Source: an uncultured Flavobacteriaceae bacterium (GTDB lineage Bacteria; Bacteroidota; Bacteroidia; Flavobacteriales; Flavobacteriaceae). Taken from it: 6,388 nucleotides of DNA. Each line of letters opens with the position of its first letter. The stretch's first letter is position 1. The position numbers and the translations under genes were made by a program. The notes beneath the pieces were generated by a model. The model had not been told where the DNA came from and ran no database searches. It saw nothing but the letters and a program-made list of their open reading frames with translations. Positions 1 through 5,768 of the stretch are shown one piece after another. The DNA is taken from contig CALITN010000081.1 in assembly GCA_938041595.1 (NCBI GenBank), positions 1 through 6,388 on the forward strand, in the 5' to 3' direction.

Positions 1-412
1 CCAATCCACAAACACGAGACGCATCTGTTTTTTTAACGTAAAAATACGTGAAATTATCATTGAGCATATTTCGAATCTTTATCCGAAATGGCTTTGAATT
101 TCCAAATGTACAATAGTCAATCGCATCCACATTCAAATATGGAAGGGCTAACTCATTACCATCGGAATGCAAGAGGGTGTATATTTTTTTGAGATCGTGG
201 TCAATTCCTTCCCGCTCGGAGTCGGTATAATACACTCGAACCCAAAGTGTGTCTTGATCGTTCTGATCGTAAACTGAAACCGAACCCGAAAACCGAAGCA
301 AATCGGAATAGCTGATGGGGGTATCCACCCAGCGATTAAAAAATCGGAGATACTCAATGAAGGATTCTGTTAACGAAAAAAAAGGCTTTTTTTTAGAAAT
401 CAACTTATCCAT
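1..412 (-). CDS. Unrecognised conserved-looking protein, N-terminal part (truncated by left window edge)
   Basis: The minus-strand frame starting with ATG at 412-410 stays open for 137 codons to the window edge, so this is the N-terminal part of a longer protein. The sequence looks like a real soluble protein: it begins MDKLISKKKPFF, then has a tryptophan-containing segment (NRWVDTPISYSDLLRF, about residues 26-41), a beta-rich stretch (TLWVRVYY, 55-62), a charged helix, and a compact motif DYCTFGNSKPFRIKIRN (99-115) followed by FYVKKTDASRV (124-134). There is no signal peptide or membrane segment. I cannot assign a function. I have an unverified memory of similar hypothetical proteins in Bacteroidota with the same CTFGNS...PFRI and KxxDASR motifs. 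A 69-codon open frame at 148-357 on the same strand is only a frame shadow of it. The ATG at 412 is the first in frame; the ATG at 417 is out of frame and stops after five codons. It is divergent from uvrB. Confidence 0.72.
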   Translation of the reverse strand, partial: MDKLISKKKPFFSLTESFIEYLRFFNRWVDTPISYSDLLRFSGSVSVYDQNDQDTLWVRVYYTDSEREGIDHDLKKIYTLLHSDGNELALPYLNVDAIDYCTFGNSKPFRIKIRNMLNDNFTYFYVKKTDASRVCGL

Positions 413-426
413 TGCATTGTTTTTAT

Positions 427-434
427 CAAAGTTA
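427..434 (-). promoter_or_regulatory. Candidate -7 element (TAnnTTTG) for the left-end gene
   Basis: Read on the minus strand, this is TAACTTTG, a perfect match to the Bacteroidota housekeeping -7 consensus TAnnTTTG. Fourteen bases separate it from the ATG at 412, which would give a very short leader. I see no TTG at the usual -33 distance, so the call rests on one element only. Confidence 0.35.
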
Positions 435-578
435 GCATCTTTTAGGAAACCCCACTAGAAGGGAAAATATCATCTTGCTCCTTAGCTCCTTGATAAGTGC
501 TTTTTGGAGAAAAAGAAAACCAAGGATCCTATCAAGATTAATTTTTACGAGAAAACATGCTATGTGCATCTGAATAGC

Positions 579-586
579 TATTTTTG
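579..586 (+). promoter_or_regulatory. Candidate -7 element (TAnnTTTG) for uvrB
   Basis: The sequence TATTTTTG matches TAnnTTTG perfectly and lies 13 bases before the uvrB ATG. No TTG is visible at the -33 distance. It overlaps the SD-like GAGGT at 585-589: if transcription starts just downstream of this box, GAGGT would not be in the mRNA, so at most one of the two readings is functional for a given transcript. I saw no recognisable LexA-type operator in the 413-599 gap. Confidence 0.3.
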
Positions 587-589
587 AGG
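585..589 (+). promoter_or_regulatory. Possible weak ribosome binding site for uvrB
   Basis: GAGGT ends 10 bases before the ATG at 600, slightly longer than the ideal spacing. The TGA inside it (585-587) is in frame with uvrB and closes the frame, so no upstream start is possible and ATG 600 is fixed as the earliest start. Bacteroidota often do without a Shine-Dalgarno site, so the match may be fortuitous. Confidence 0.3.
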
Positions 590-599
590 TACTACTGCT

Positions 600-2594
600 A
601 TGAAATTTAAGATCAAATCCCCTTTTACGCCTACAGGAGACCAGCCAAAAGCCATCGCAGAAATCGTATCTGCTTTTGAAAGCAAAGATTCTTTTGTAAC
701 CCTGCAAGGAGTAACTGGTTCTGGAAAAACATTTACTGTGGCCAACGCAGTGGAAAAACTCCAACGCCCGACCCTTGTTTTGGCACATAACAAAACCCTA
801 GCTGCTCAATTATACTCTGAATTCAAACAGTTCTTTCCCAACAATTCCGTGGAGTATTTCGTTTCCTACTATGACTATTATCAGCCCGAAGCCTATATCC
901 CTGTTTCGGGTACTTATATTGAAAAAGACCTCTCTATCAATGAGGAAATTGAAAAATTACGCTTGAGCACAACCTCATCGCTACTCTCGGGTCGGCGAGA
1001 TGTTCTCGTCGTAGCTTCCGTATCTTGTTTATATGGAATCGGAAATCCCCAAGAATTTCAAAAAAACGTAATTGAATTGGAACGCGATCAACTTATTTCG
1101 CGCACCCAACTCCTGCATCGGTTGGTGCAAAGTTTATACTCTCGAACAACAGCCGATTTTAGTCGTGGAAATTTCAAAGTGCAAGGAGATGTAATCTCAA
1201 TTTTTCCTGGCTATTCTGACACCGCCTTTCGAATTCATTTTTTTGGTGATGAAATCGAAGAGATCGAAGCCTTTGATCCCATTAACAATCAAACGCTAAA
1301 TCAATTTGAACGAATTACGATTTACCCTGCCAATATTTTTGTCACCAGTCCTGACTTACTTCAGGACGCCATTCGTCAGATTCAGGATGATTTGGTGAAA
1401 CAGGTTGATTATTTTAAAGAAATTGGGAAGCCATTGGAAGCCAAACGCTTGCAAGAACGTACCGAATTTGATTTGGAAATGATTCGTGAATTAGGATATT
1501 GTTCTGGTATTGAAAACTATTCACGTTATCTGGATGGAAGAGCACCAGGAACGCGTCCGTTCTGTCTATTGGATTATTTTCCAGATGACTATTTAATGGT
1601 GGTCGATGAAAGTCATGTGACCATCTCACAGGTGCATGCCATGTATGGTGGTGACCGAAGTAGGAAAGAAAATCTGGTAGAATATGGGTTTCGGTTGCCT
1701 GCCGCCATGGACAACCGCCCGTTAAAGTTTGAAGAATTTGAAGGCCTTCAAAATCAGGTGCTTTATGTCAGTGCCACACCTGCGGATTACGAACTCAAGA
1801 AAACCGAAGGTGTTTTTGTAGAGCAGATCATTCGTCCGACCGGACTGCTGGATCCAATCATTGAAGTTCGTCCCAGCTTAAATCAAATTGATGATTTGAT
1901 CGAAGAAATTCAACAACGGGTCGAAAAAGATGAACGAACATTGGTAACCACTCTGACCAAGCGTATGGCTGAAGAGCTGACAAAATACCTCCTACGAGTA
2001 CATATTCGAACCCGATATATCCACAGTGATGTAGATACATTAGAACGTGTAGAAATCATGCAAGATTTACGCAAAGGGCTCTTTGATGTATTGGTCGGGG
2101 TCAATCTACTGCGTGAGGGTCTTGACTTGCCTGAGGTTTCTTTGGTTGCTATTATTGATGCTGACAAAGAAGGTTTTTTGCGTAGCAACCGCTCCTTAAC
2201 CCAGACTGTAGGCCGTGCTGCTCGAAACATTAATGGAAAAGCCATTATGTATGCAGACACCATTACCAAAAGCATGCAAAAAACCATTGACGAAACGAAT
2301 TATCGTCGGGAAAAACAGATTGCGTATAACAAAAAACACAACAAAACACCTCAGGCACTCAATAAATCCTTGGACAACGCTCTGTCCAAAAACTCTGTCG
2401 CAACCTATGTACAGGAGCGAGAAACTCGTAAAGCGGCCGAAGCCGAACAACGCTATCAAACACCCGAAGAGATAGAGCAAAAAATCCGTGAGATCCGAAA
2501 AGCCATGGAAAGAGCCGCTAAAGAATTGGATTTTATTCAGGCAGCTCAATTACGCGATGAAATTCAACACCTCCAAAAAAAGTTAATACTATAA
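600..2594 (+). CDS. uvrB: Excinuclease ABC subunit UvrB
   Basis: UvrB is the cytoplasmic damage-verification ATPase of nucleotide excision repair. UvrA loads it onto damaged DNA and it then recruits UvrC for the incisions. The 664-residue product is full length for the family and starts canonically (KSPFTPTGDQPKAI). In order it shows Walker A GVTGSGKT (37-44), helicase motif Ia-like LAHNKTLAAQL (61-71), the damage-probing beta-hairpin with YYDYYQPEAYIP (90-101), the Walker B/DESH box (336-339) followed by GGDRSRKENLVEYGFRLP, motif III SATP (391-394), TLTKRMAEEL (451-460), YIHSDVDTLER (473-483), motif V DVLVGVNLLREGLDLPEVSLVAIIDADKEGF starting near 496, motif VI QTVGRAAR (535-542), and a C-terminal UVR domain (about 623-660) that contacts UvrC. 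All key residues are intact. It is a single-gene unit, divergent from the left-end gene and convergent with hsp20, and ends directly at a hairpin terminator. No SOS operator was recognised upstream. Confidence 0.98.
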   Translation: MKFKIKSPFTPTGDQPKAIAEIVSAFESKDSFVTLQGVTGSGKTFTVANAVEKLQRPTLVLAHNKTLAAQLYSEFKQFFPNNSVEYFVSYYDYYQPEAYIPVSGTYIEKDLSINEEIEKLRLSTTSSLLSGRRDVLVVASVSCLYGIGNPQEFQKNVIELERDQLISRTQLLHRLVQSLYSRTTADFSRGNFKVQGDVISIFPGYSDTAFRIHFFGDEIEEIEAFDPINNQTLNQFERITIYPANIFVTSPDLLQDAIRQIQDDLVKQVDYFKEIGKPLEAKRLQERTEFDLEMIRELGYCSGIENYSRYLDGRAPGTRPFCLLDYFPDDYLMVVDESHVTISQVHAMYGGDRSRKENLVEYGFRLPAAMDNRPLKFEEFEGLQNQVLYVSATPADYELKKTEGVFVEQIIRPTGLLDPIIEVRPSLNQIDDLIEEIQQRVEKDERTLVTTLTKRMAEELTKYLLRVHIRTRYIHSDVDTLERVEIMQDLRKGLFDVLVGVNLLREGLDLPEVSLVAIIDADKEGFLRSNRSLTQTVGRAARNINGKAIMYADTITKSMQKTIDETNYRREKQIAYNKKHNKTPQALNKSLDNALSKNSVATYVQERETRKAAEAEQRYQTPEEIEQKIREIRKAMERAAKELDFIQAAQLRDEIQHLQKKLIL

Positions 2595-2618
2595 GAAAAG
2601 CGCCCGAAGGCGCTTTTC
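2595..2618. terminator. Hairpin terminator shared by convergent uvrB and hsp20
   Basis: Arms GAAAAGCGCC (2595-2604) and GGCGCTTTTC (2609-2618) are perfectly complementary over 10 bp around a CGAA loop. The stem begins on the base after the uvrB TAA. The symmetric form, with an A-run on one arm and a T-run on the other, lets it work in both directions. In the minus-strand transcript from hsp20 the loop is UUCG closed by C-G, an exceptionally stable tetraloop. The hsp20 stop lies 26 bases away at 2645. Confidence 0.88.
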
Positions 2619-2644
2619 CAAACAAAAACAAAAAATTGATTTTA

Positions 2645-3070
2645 CTACCGAATACGAATTGATTTTTTGGCCTCTTGAACGGCTTCCTCCCTTTTGGGGA
2701 GAGTCACTGTTAAGACACCTTCACTGTATAGGGCATCAATTTTTTTCGAATCTACGCTTTCCGGAATGGAAAACGTTCGACGAAAGGATGCGAAGTTATA
2801 CTCCTTTCGGGTATATCTTCCTGTTTCTTCCGTTTTTCCTTCTGCTTCCGAAGCAATCGAAAGCACATCTTTTTCTACCTCAACCTGCAAATCTTCTTTT
2901 TTGAGTCCTGGCGCTGCCAATTCCACTAAAAAAGCTTGATCCATTTCTTGAATATTAACAGCAGGCAACTGCTTGTTTTCAAAAGAATAAGGTTGCAACC
3001 AATCATTAGTCAACCATTCATTTACTAATGAAGGAGAAAAAGAATTTCTCTGTTTACGTACTAAGTTCAT
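2645..3070 (-). CDS. Small heat shock protein, Hsp20/alpha-crystallin family
   Basis: This is an ATP-independent cytoplasmic holdase that binds unfolding proteins as a large oligomer and hands them to DnaK/ClpB-type refolding machinery. The product has 141 residues, normal for the bacterial family. A short variable N-terminal arm (1-34, with FSPSLVNEWL) precedes the alpha-crystallin domain (about 36-126), which opens with LPAVNIQE, continues through LVELAAPGLKKEDLQVEVEKDVLSI and FRRTFSIPESVD, and ends in the family signature GVLTVTLPK (118-126). The C-terminal tail carries the I-x-I motif (I138, I140) that docks into a neighbouring subunit during oligomer assembly. The ATG at 3070-3068 fits the family length; no clear Shine-Dalgarno site is visible. 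It lies 110 bases downstream of sucC on the same strand, but a candidate promoter in that gap suggests its own transcription. It is convergent with uvrB and shares that gene's terminator hairpin. Confidence 0.95.
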   Translation of the reverse strand: MNLVRKQRNSFSPSLVNEWLTNDWLQPYSFENKQLPAVNIQEMDQAFLVELAAPGLKKEDLQVEVEKDVLSIASEAEGKTEETGRYTRKEYNFASFRRTFSIPESVDSKKIDALYSEGVLTVTLPKREEAVQEAKKSIRIR

Positions 3071-3127
3071 TGTATCAAATTTTAAAAGGTTTTACAATTC
3101 CCTTAGTGCAAAACGAATACCAATGAT

Positions 3128-3156
3128 AAAATATGTCATATTGACGCATAAAACAA
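3128..3156 (-). promoter_or_regulatory. Candidate hsp20 promoter with overlapping palindrome
   Basis: On the minus strand, TTGTTT (3156-3151) and TATTTT (3133-3128) are separated by 17 bases, a sigma70-like arrangement, about 58 bases before the hsp20 ATG. A 13-bp palindrome, AATATG-T-CATATT (3130-3142), overlaps the proximal box and could be an operator. The boxes do not match the usual Bacteroidota TAnnTTTG form, and AT-rich sequence gives such matches often. I did not find a CIRCE-like heat shock operator. Confidence 0.3.
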
Positions 3157-3180
3157 TGGAGCTAATGCCTTTTTGTCAGT

Positions 3181-4371
3181 TTATAGTACTGATTGTACTT
3201 TCTGAGCCGCTTCCTCGAAGGCTGTTGCAGAGAGTACATTCAATCCAGAAGCATCAATTAATTCCTTGGCTTGCTCGGCATTAGTTCCTTGCAAACGCAC
3301 AATGATGGGTACCTTAATAGCATCACCCATGTTTTTGTAGGCATCAACAATTCCCTGTGCTACACGGTCGCAACGAACGATTCCTCCAAAAATATTCACC
3401 AAAATGGCTTTCACCTTGGGATCCTTTAGAATCAATCGAAAGGCTGTTTCTACACGCGCTGCATCCGCAGTTCCCCCTACATCAAGGAAGTTAGCAGGAT
3501 CACCACCTGACTGCTTGATCAAGTCCATAGTTGCCATGGCCAAACCTGCACCGTTTACCATACACCCAACATTTCCATCCAAATCCACATAGTTCAAACC
3601 TGCTTCATTGGCTTCGATTTCCACAGGGTTTTCTTCTTTTAGATCCCGCAATGCCGCATAGTCTTTGTGGCGATAGAGTGCATTATCATCCAAAGTTACC
3701 TTAGCATCCACCGCTAGAATTTTATCATCAGAAGTTTTAAGCACTGGGTTGATTTCAAACAAAGAAGCATCAGAACCTACATAGGCTTTGTAAAGTGCTG
3801 CGACAAACTTGGTCATTTCTTTAAAGGCCGTCCCAGACAGACCAAGATTAAACGCAACTTTACGAGCCTGAAAAGGCTGTAATCCCAATCCAGGATCAAT
3901 TTCTTCTGTAAAAATCAGGTGTGGTGTTTCTTCTGCTACAGTTTCAATATCCATACCCCCTTCGGTAGAGTACATAATCATGTTTTTTCCAGTGGCGCGA
4001 TTGAGTAATACCGACATATAAATTTCACTGGTTTCGGAGGCACCTGGGTAATAGACATCTTCTGCGATAAGCACCTGATGTACGGGTTTCCCTTCAGGAG
4101 GTGTTTGCGGAGTGATCAATTGCATTCCAATAATGTCATTTGCAATGGAACGAACTTCATCAATATTCTTGGCCAGTTTGACACCGCCACCCTTACCACG
4201 TCCACCTGCATGAATCTGCGCTTTGATTACGTGCCAAGAAGTACCGGTGCTTTCCGTGAGTGATTTCGCTGCAGCTACCGCTTTGTCGGCAGTCTCAGCA
4301 ACAATTCCACGTTGAACGTTGACCCCAAAGCTAGCGAGGATTTCTTTCCCTTGATATTCGTGTAAATTCAT
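3181..4371 (-). CDS. sucC: Succinyl-CoA ligase (ADP-forming), beta subunit
   Basis: SucC is the nucleotide-binding beta subunit of succinyl-CoA synthetase, which makes succinate and ATP (or GTP) from succinyl-CoA in the TCA cycle; the alpha subunit SucD carries the phosphorylated histidine and binds CoA. The 396 residues match the family's usual length. The N-terminal ATP-grasp domain opens with the canonical MNLHEYQGKEILASFGV and includes the glycine-rich loop QIHAGGRGKGGG (52-63). The metal-binding region has FEINPV (N208) and the later aspartate in AVDAK (D222). The C-terminal ligase domain shows NGAGLAMATMD (273-283), FLDVGGTA (295-302), VNIFGGIVRCD (325-335) and RLQGTN (359-364). It looks intact and functional. 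The ATG at 4371 needs no alternative; no upstream start exists in frame near it. No sucD lies beside it in this window, so the partner must be encoded elsewhere. It is divergent from lysA. I see no strong terminator after it, so some read-through into hsp20 is possible. Confidence 0.98.
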   Translation of the reverse strand: MNLHEYQGKEILASFGVNVQRGIVAETADKAVAAAKSLTESTGTSWHVIKAQIHAGGRGKGGGVKLAKNIDEVRSIANDIIGMQLITPQTPPEGKPVHQVLIAEDVYYPGASETSEIYMSVLLNRATGKNMIMYSTEGGMDIETVAEETPHLIFTEEIDPGLGLQPFQARKVAFNLGLSGTAFKEMTKFVAALYKAYVGSDASLFEINPVLKTSDDKILAVDAKVTLDDNALYRHKDYAALRDLKEENPVEIEANEAGLNYVDLDGNVGCMVNGAGLAMATMDLIKQSGGDPANFLDVGGTADAARVETAFRLILKDPKVKAILVNIFGGIVRCDRVAQGIVDAYKNMGDAIKVPIIVRLQGTNAEQAKELIDASGLNVLSATAFEEAAQKVQSVL

Positions 4372-4541
4372 AGTCGTTGATTTCGTTGTAAAATTAAGAA
4401 TTCTCCTCCGAGTGGCGAATAATTCCTGAAAGTTTAATATGTTCCATTTAAAACAAATTGTTTATATTTTATAAAATCGAAGGTGAAATCTCCAACTACG
4501 TCTAAACTTGCTTATTTTTACCCGACAAACAAAAAGAGTAC
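4372..4541. promoter_or_regulatory. Divergent sucC/lysA promoter region with two AT-rich palindromes
   Basis: This 170-base gap must hold the promoters of sucC (leftward) and lysA (rightward). It contains two adjacent perfect palindromes: AAACAA-A-TTGTTT (4451-4463) and ATTTTATAAAAT (4466-4477), two bases apart. For lysA, TAAACTTG (4503-4510) matches TAnnTTTG with one mismatch. For sucC, the minus-strand TTTG within the first palindrome could act as a -33 element, but no clean -7 box follows. No riboswitch structure was recognised; in particular I could not identify a lysine riboswitch, and the gap is short for one. Confidence 0.45.
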
Positions 4542-5768
4542 GTGAAAAAGCAAGATTTACTTTCTATCGCAAAAGAGCAAGGAACTTCGGTATATGTATA
4601 TGATGCTGAAAAAATCAAATATCAATACGAACGATTGCGTCAAGCGTTTCGCTCTGTAAAGACACTCAAAATTAATTACGCCATGAAGGCGCTCTCCAAT
4701 ATTTCAATTCTAAATTACTTAAAGAGTCTAGGTAGCGGCTTAGACACCGTATCTCTGCAAGAAGTGAAGCTTGGACTCCATGCCGGATTTTCCCCTGAAA
4801 ACATCATCTTTACCCCCAACGGGGTTTCCGTTCAAGAAATTGAAGCTGTTGTAAAACTCGGAGCTCAAATCAATATTGACAACCTAGTCATTCTGGAAGA
4901 ATTCGGAAACCGTCATCCCAACGTTCCTGTCTGTATCCGAATCAATCCACATGTCATGGCGGGAGGTAACAGCAATATCTCTGTCGGGCATATTGACTCC
5001 AAATTTGGTATTTCTATACATCAAATCCCTCACCTACTCCGTATAGTTGAAAATACTGGAATGAATATTAACGGGATTCATATGCACACCGGTTCTGATA
5101 TTTTAGACATCGAAGTCTTTTTGCATGCTTCTGAAATTTTATTTGATACCGCAAAAAACTTTGACCAATTGGAATTCCTTGATTTCGGAAGTGGCTTCAA
5201 AGTCCCCTACAAAGCTGGAGATATTGAAACTGACATTGAAGAATTGGGCGAAAAACTGTCCAAACGCTTTAAAACATTCTGTAAAGAGTACGGTCGCGAT
5301 TTGGCCTTGGCTTTTGAGCCTGGTAAATTTTTAGTGAGTGAAGCGGGATATTTCATCACCCCAGTCAATGGTATTAAGCAAACGACTTCAACGGTCTTTG
5401 CCCAAGTGGATAGCGGCTTTAATCACCTGATTCGTCCCATGCTCTATGGGTCTTATCACGAAATTGAAAACCTCTCCAATCCTGAAGGTAAAAAACGATT
5501 CTATTCTGTGGTAGGTTATATTTGCGAGACCGACACATTTGGTAACAACCGTCAGATTGCAGAAATCAGCGAGGGAGATTTTTTAGTGTTTCGAAATGCC
5601 GGTGCCTATTGCTTTAGTATGGCCAGCAATTACAATTCTCGTTTTCGTCCTGCAGAAATTTTATGGCATCAAGGGAAAGCCCAAGTGATTCGGAATCAAG
5701 AAAATTTTGAAGACTTATTGCACAACCAAACCCTAGTAGATTTTCAAGAGAAAACGGTAGAAGCTTAA
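4542..5768 (+). CDS. lysA: Diaminopimelate decarboxylase
   Basis: LysA is a PLP-dependent fold-type III enzyme that decarboxylates meso-diaminopimelate to L-lysine, the last step of the DAP pathway, in the cytoplasm. The 408-residue product is full length. The TIM-barrel domain carries the PLP Schiff-base lysine in INYAMKALSN (K49), CIRINPHV (131-138), SKFGIS (153-158), the HMHTGSD segment (180-186) and the phosphate-binding loop DFGSGF (214-219). EPGK (259-262) stands where many family members have EPGR. The beta-sandwich domain includes the active-site cysteine segment GYICETDTF (325-333) and NAGAYCFSMASNYNSRFRPAEIL (352-374), which supplies the PLP/substrate-contacting tyrosine (Y356). The start is GTG at 4542: no ATG, GTG or TTG lies between it and the in-frame stop at 4503, and the next ATG (codon 48) would remove the region just before K49. 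AAAGAG upstream is a weak ribosome binding site. It stands alone, divergent from sucC, and overlaps the stop of the convergent flavoprotein by 4 bases. Confidence 0.96.
   Translation: MKKQDLLSIAKEQGTSVYVYDAEKIKYQYERLRQAFRSVKTLKINYAMKALSNISILNYLKSLGSGLDTVSLQEVKLGLHAGFSPENIIFTPNGVSVQEIEAVVKLGAQINIDNLVILEEFGNRHPNVPVCIRINPHVMAGGNSNISVGHIDSKFGISIHQIPHLLRIVENTGMNINGIHMHTGSDILDIEVFLHASEILFDTAKNFDQLEFLDFGSGFKVPYKAGDIETDIEELGEKLSKRFKTFCKEYGRDLALAFEPGKFLVSEAGYFITPVNGIKQTTSTVFAQVDSGFNHLIRPMLYGSYHEIENLSNPEGKKRFYSVVGYICETDTFGNNRQIAEISEGDFLVFRNAGAYCFSMASNYNSRFRPAEILWHQGKAQVIRNQENFEDLLHNQTLVDFQEKTVEA

Noticed and set aside
487..536. Inverted repeats CTTGATA/TATCAAG and CTTTTT-GGAG-AAAAAG upstream of uvrB
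   Set aside because: The first has 7-bp arms over a 34-base loop and the second is an A-T-only 6-bp stem; both are expected by chance and neither has terminator or operator features.
555..569. Short inverted repeats ACAT-GCT-ATGT and ATGC-N5-GCAT before uvrB, considered as an SOS operator
   Set aside because: Arms are only 4 bp, and neither matches a LexA box type I know.
432..788. Minus-strand 118-codon open frame across the uvrB start
   Set aside because: It runs antisense to the conserved N-terminus of UvrB and has an implausible Cys/Phe/Arg-rich composition; the overlapping 578-793 frame is the same kind of shadow.
1910..2287. Minus-strand 125-codon open frame inside uvrB
   Set aside because: Antisense shadow of helicase motifs V-VI; rich in Ser and Arg with no domain-like pattern. 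The frames at 1414-1629, 1858-2040, 2196-2549 and plus-strand 2215-2475 are rejected for the same reason.
2659..2939. Two plus-strand 81-codon open frames opposite hsp20
   Set aside because: Both lie entirely within the clear hsp20 coding sequence on the other strand and show no family features.
3143..3180. Possible sucC terminator after its stop codon
   Set aside because: Only scattered 4-bp pairings can be drawn and no U-tract follows a stem, so I did not call one.
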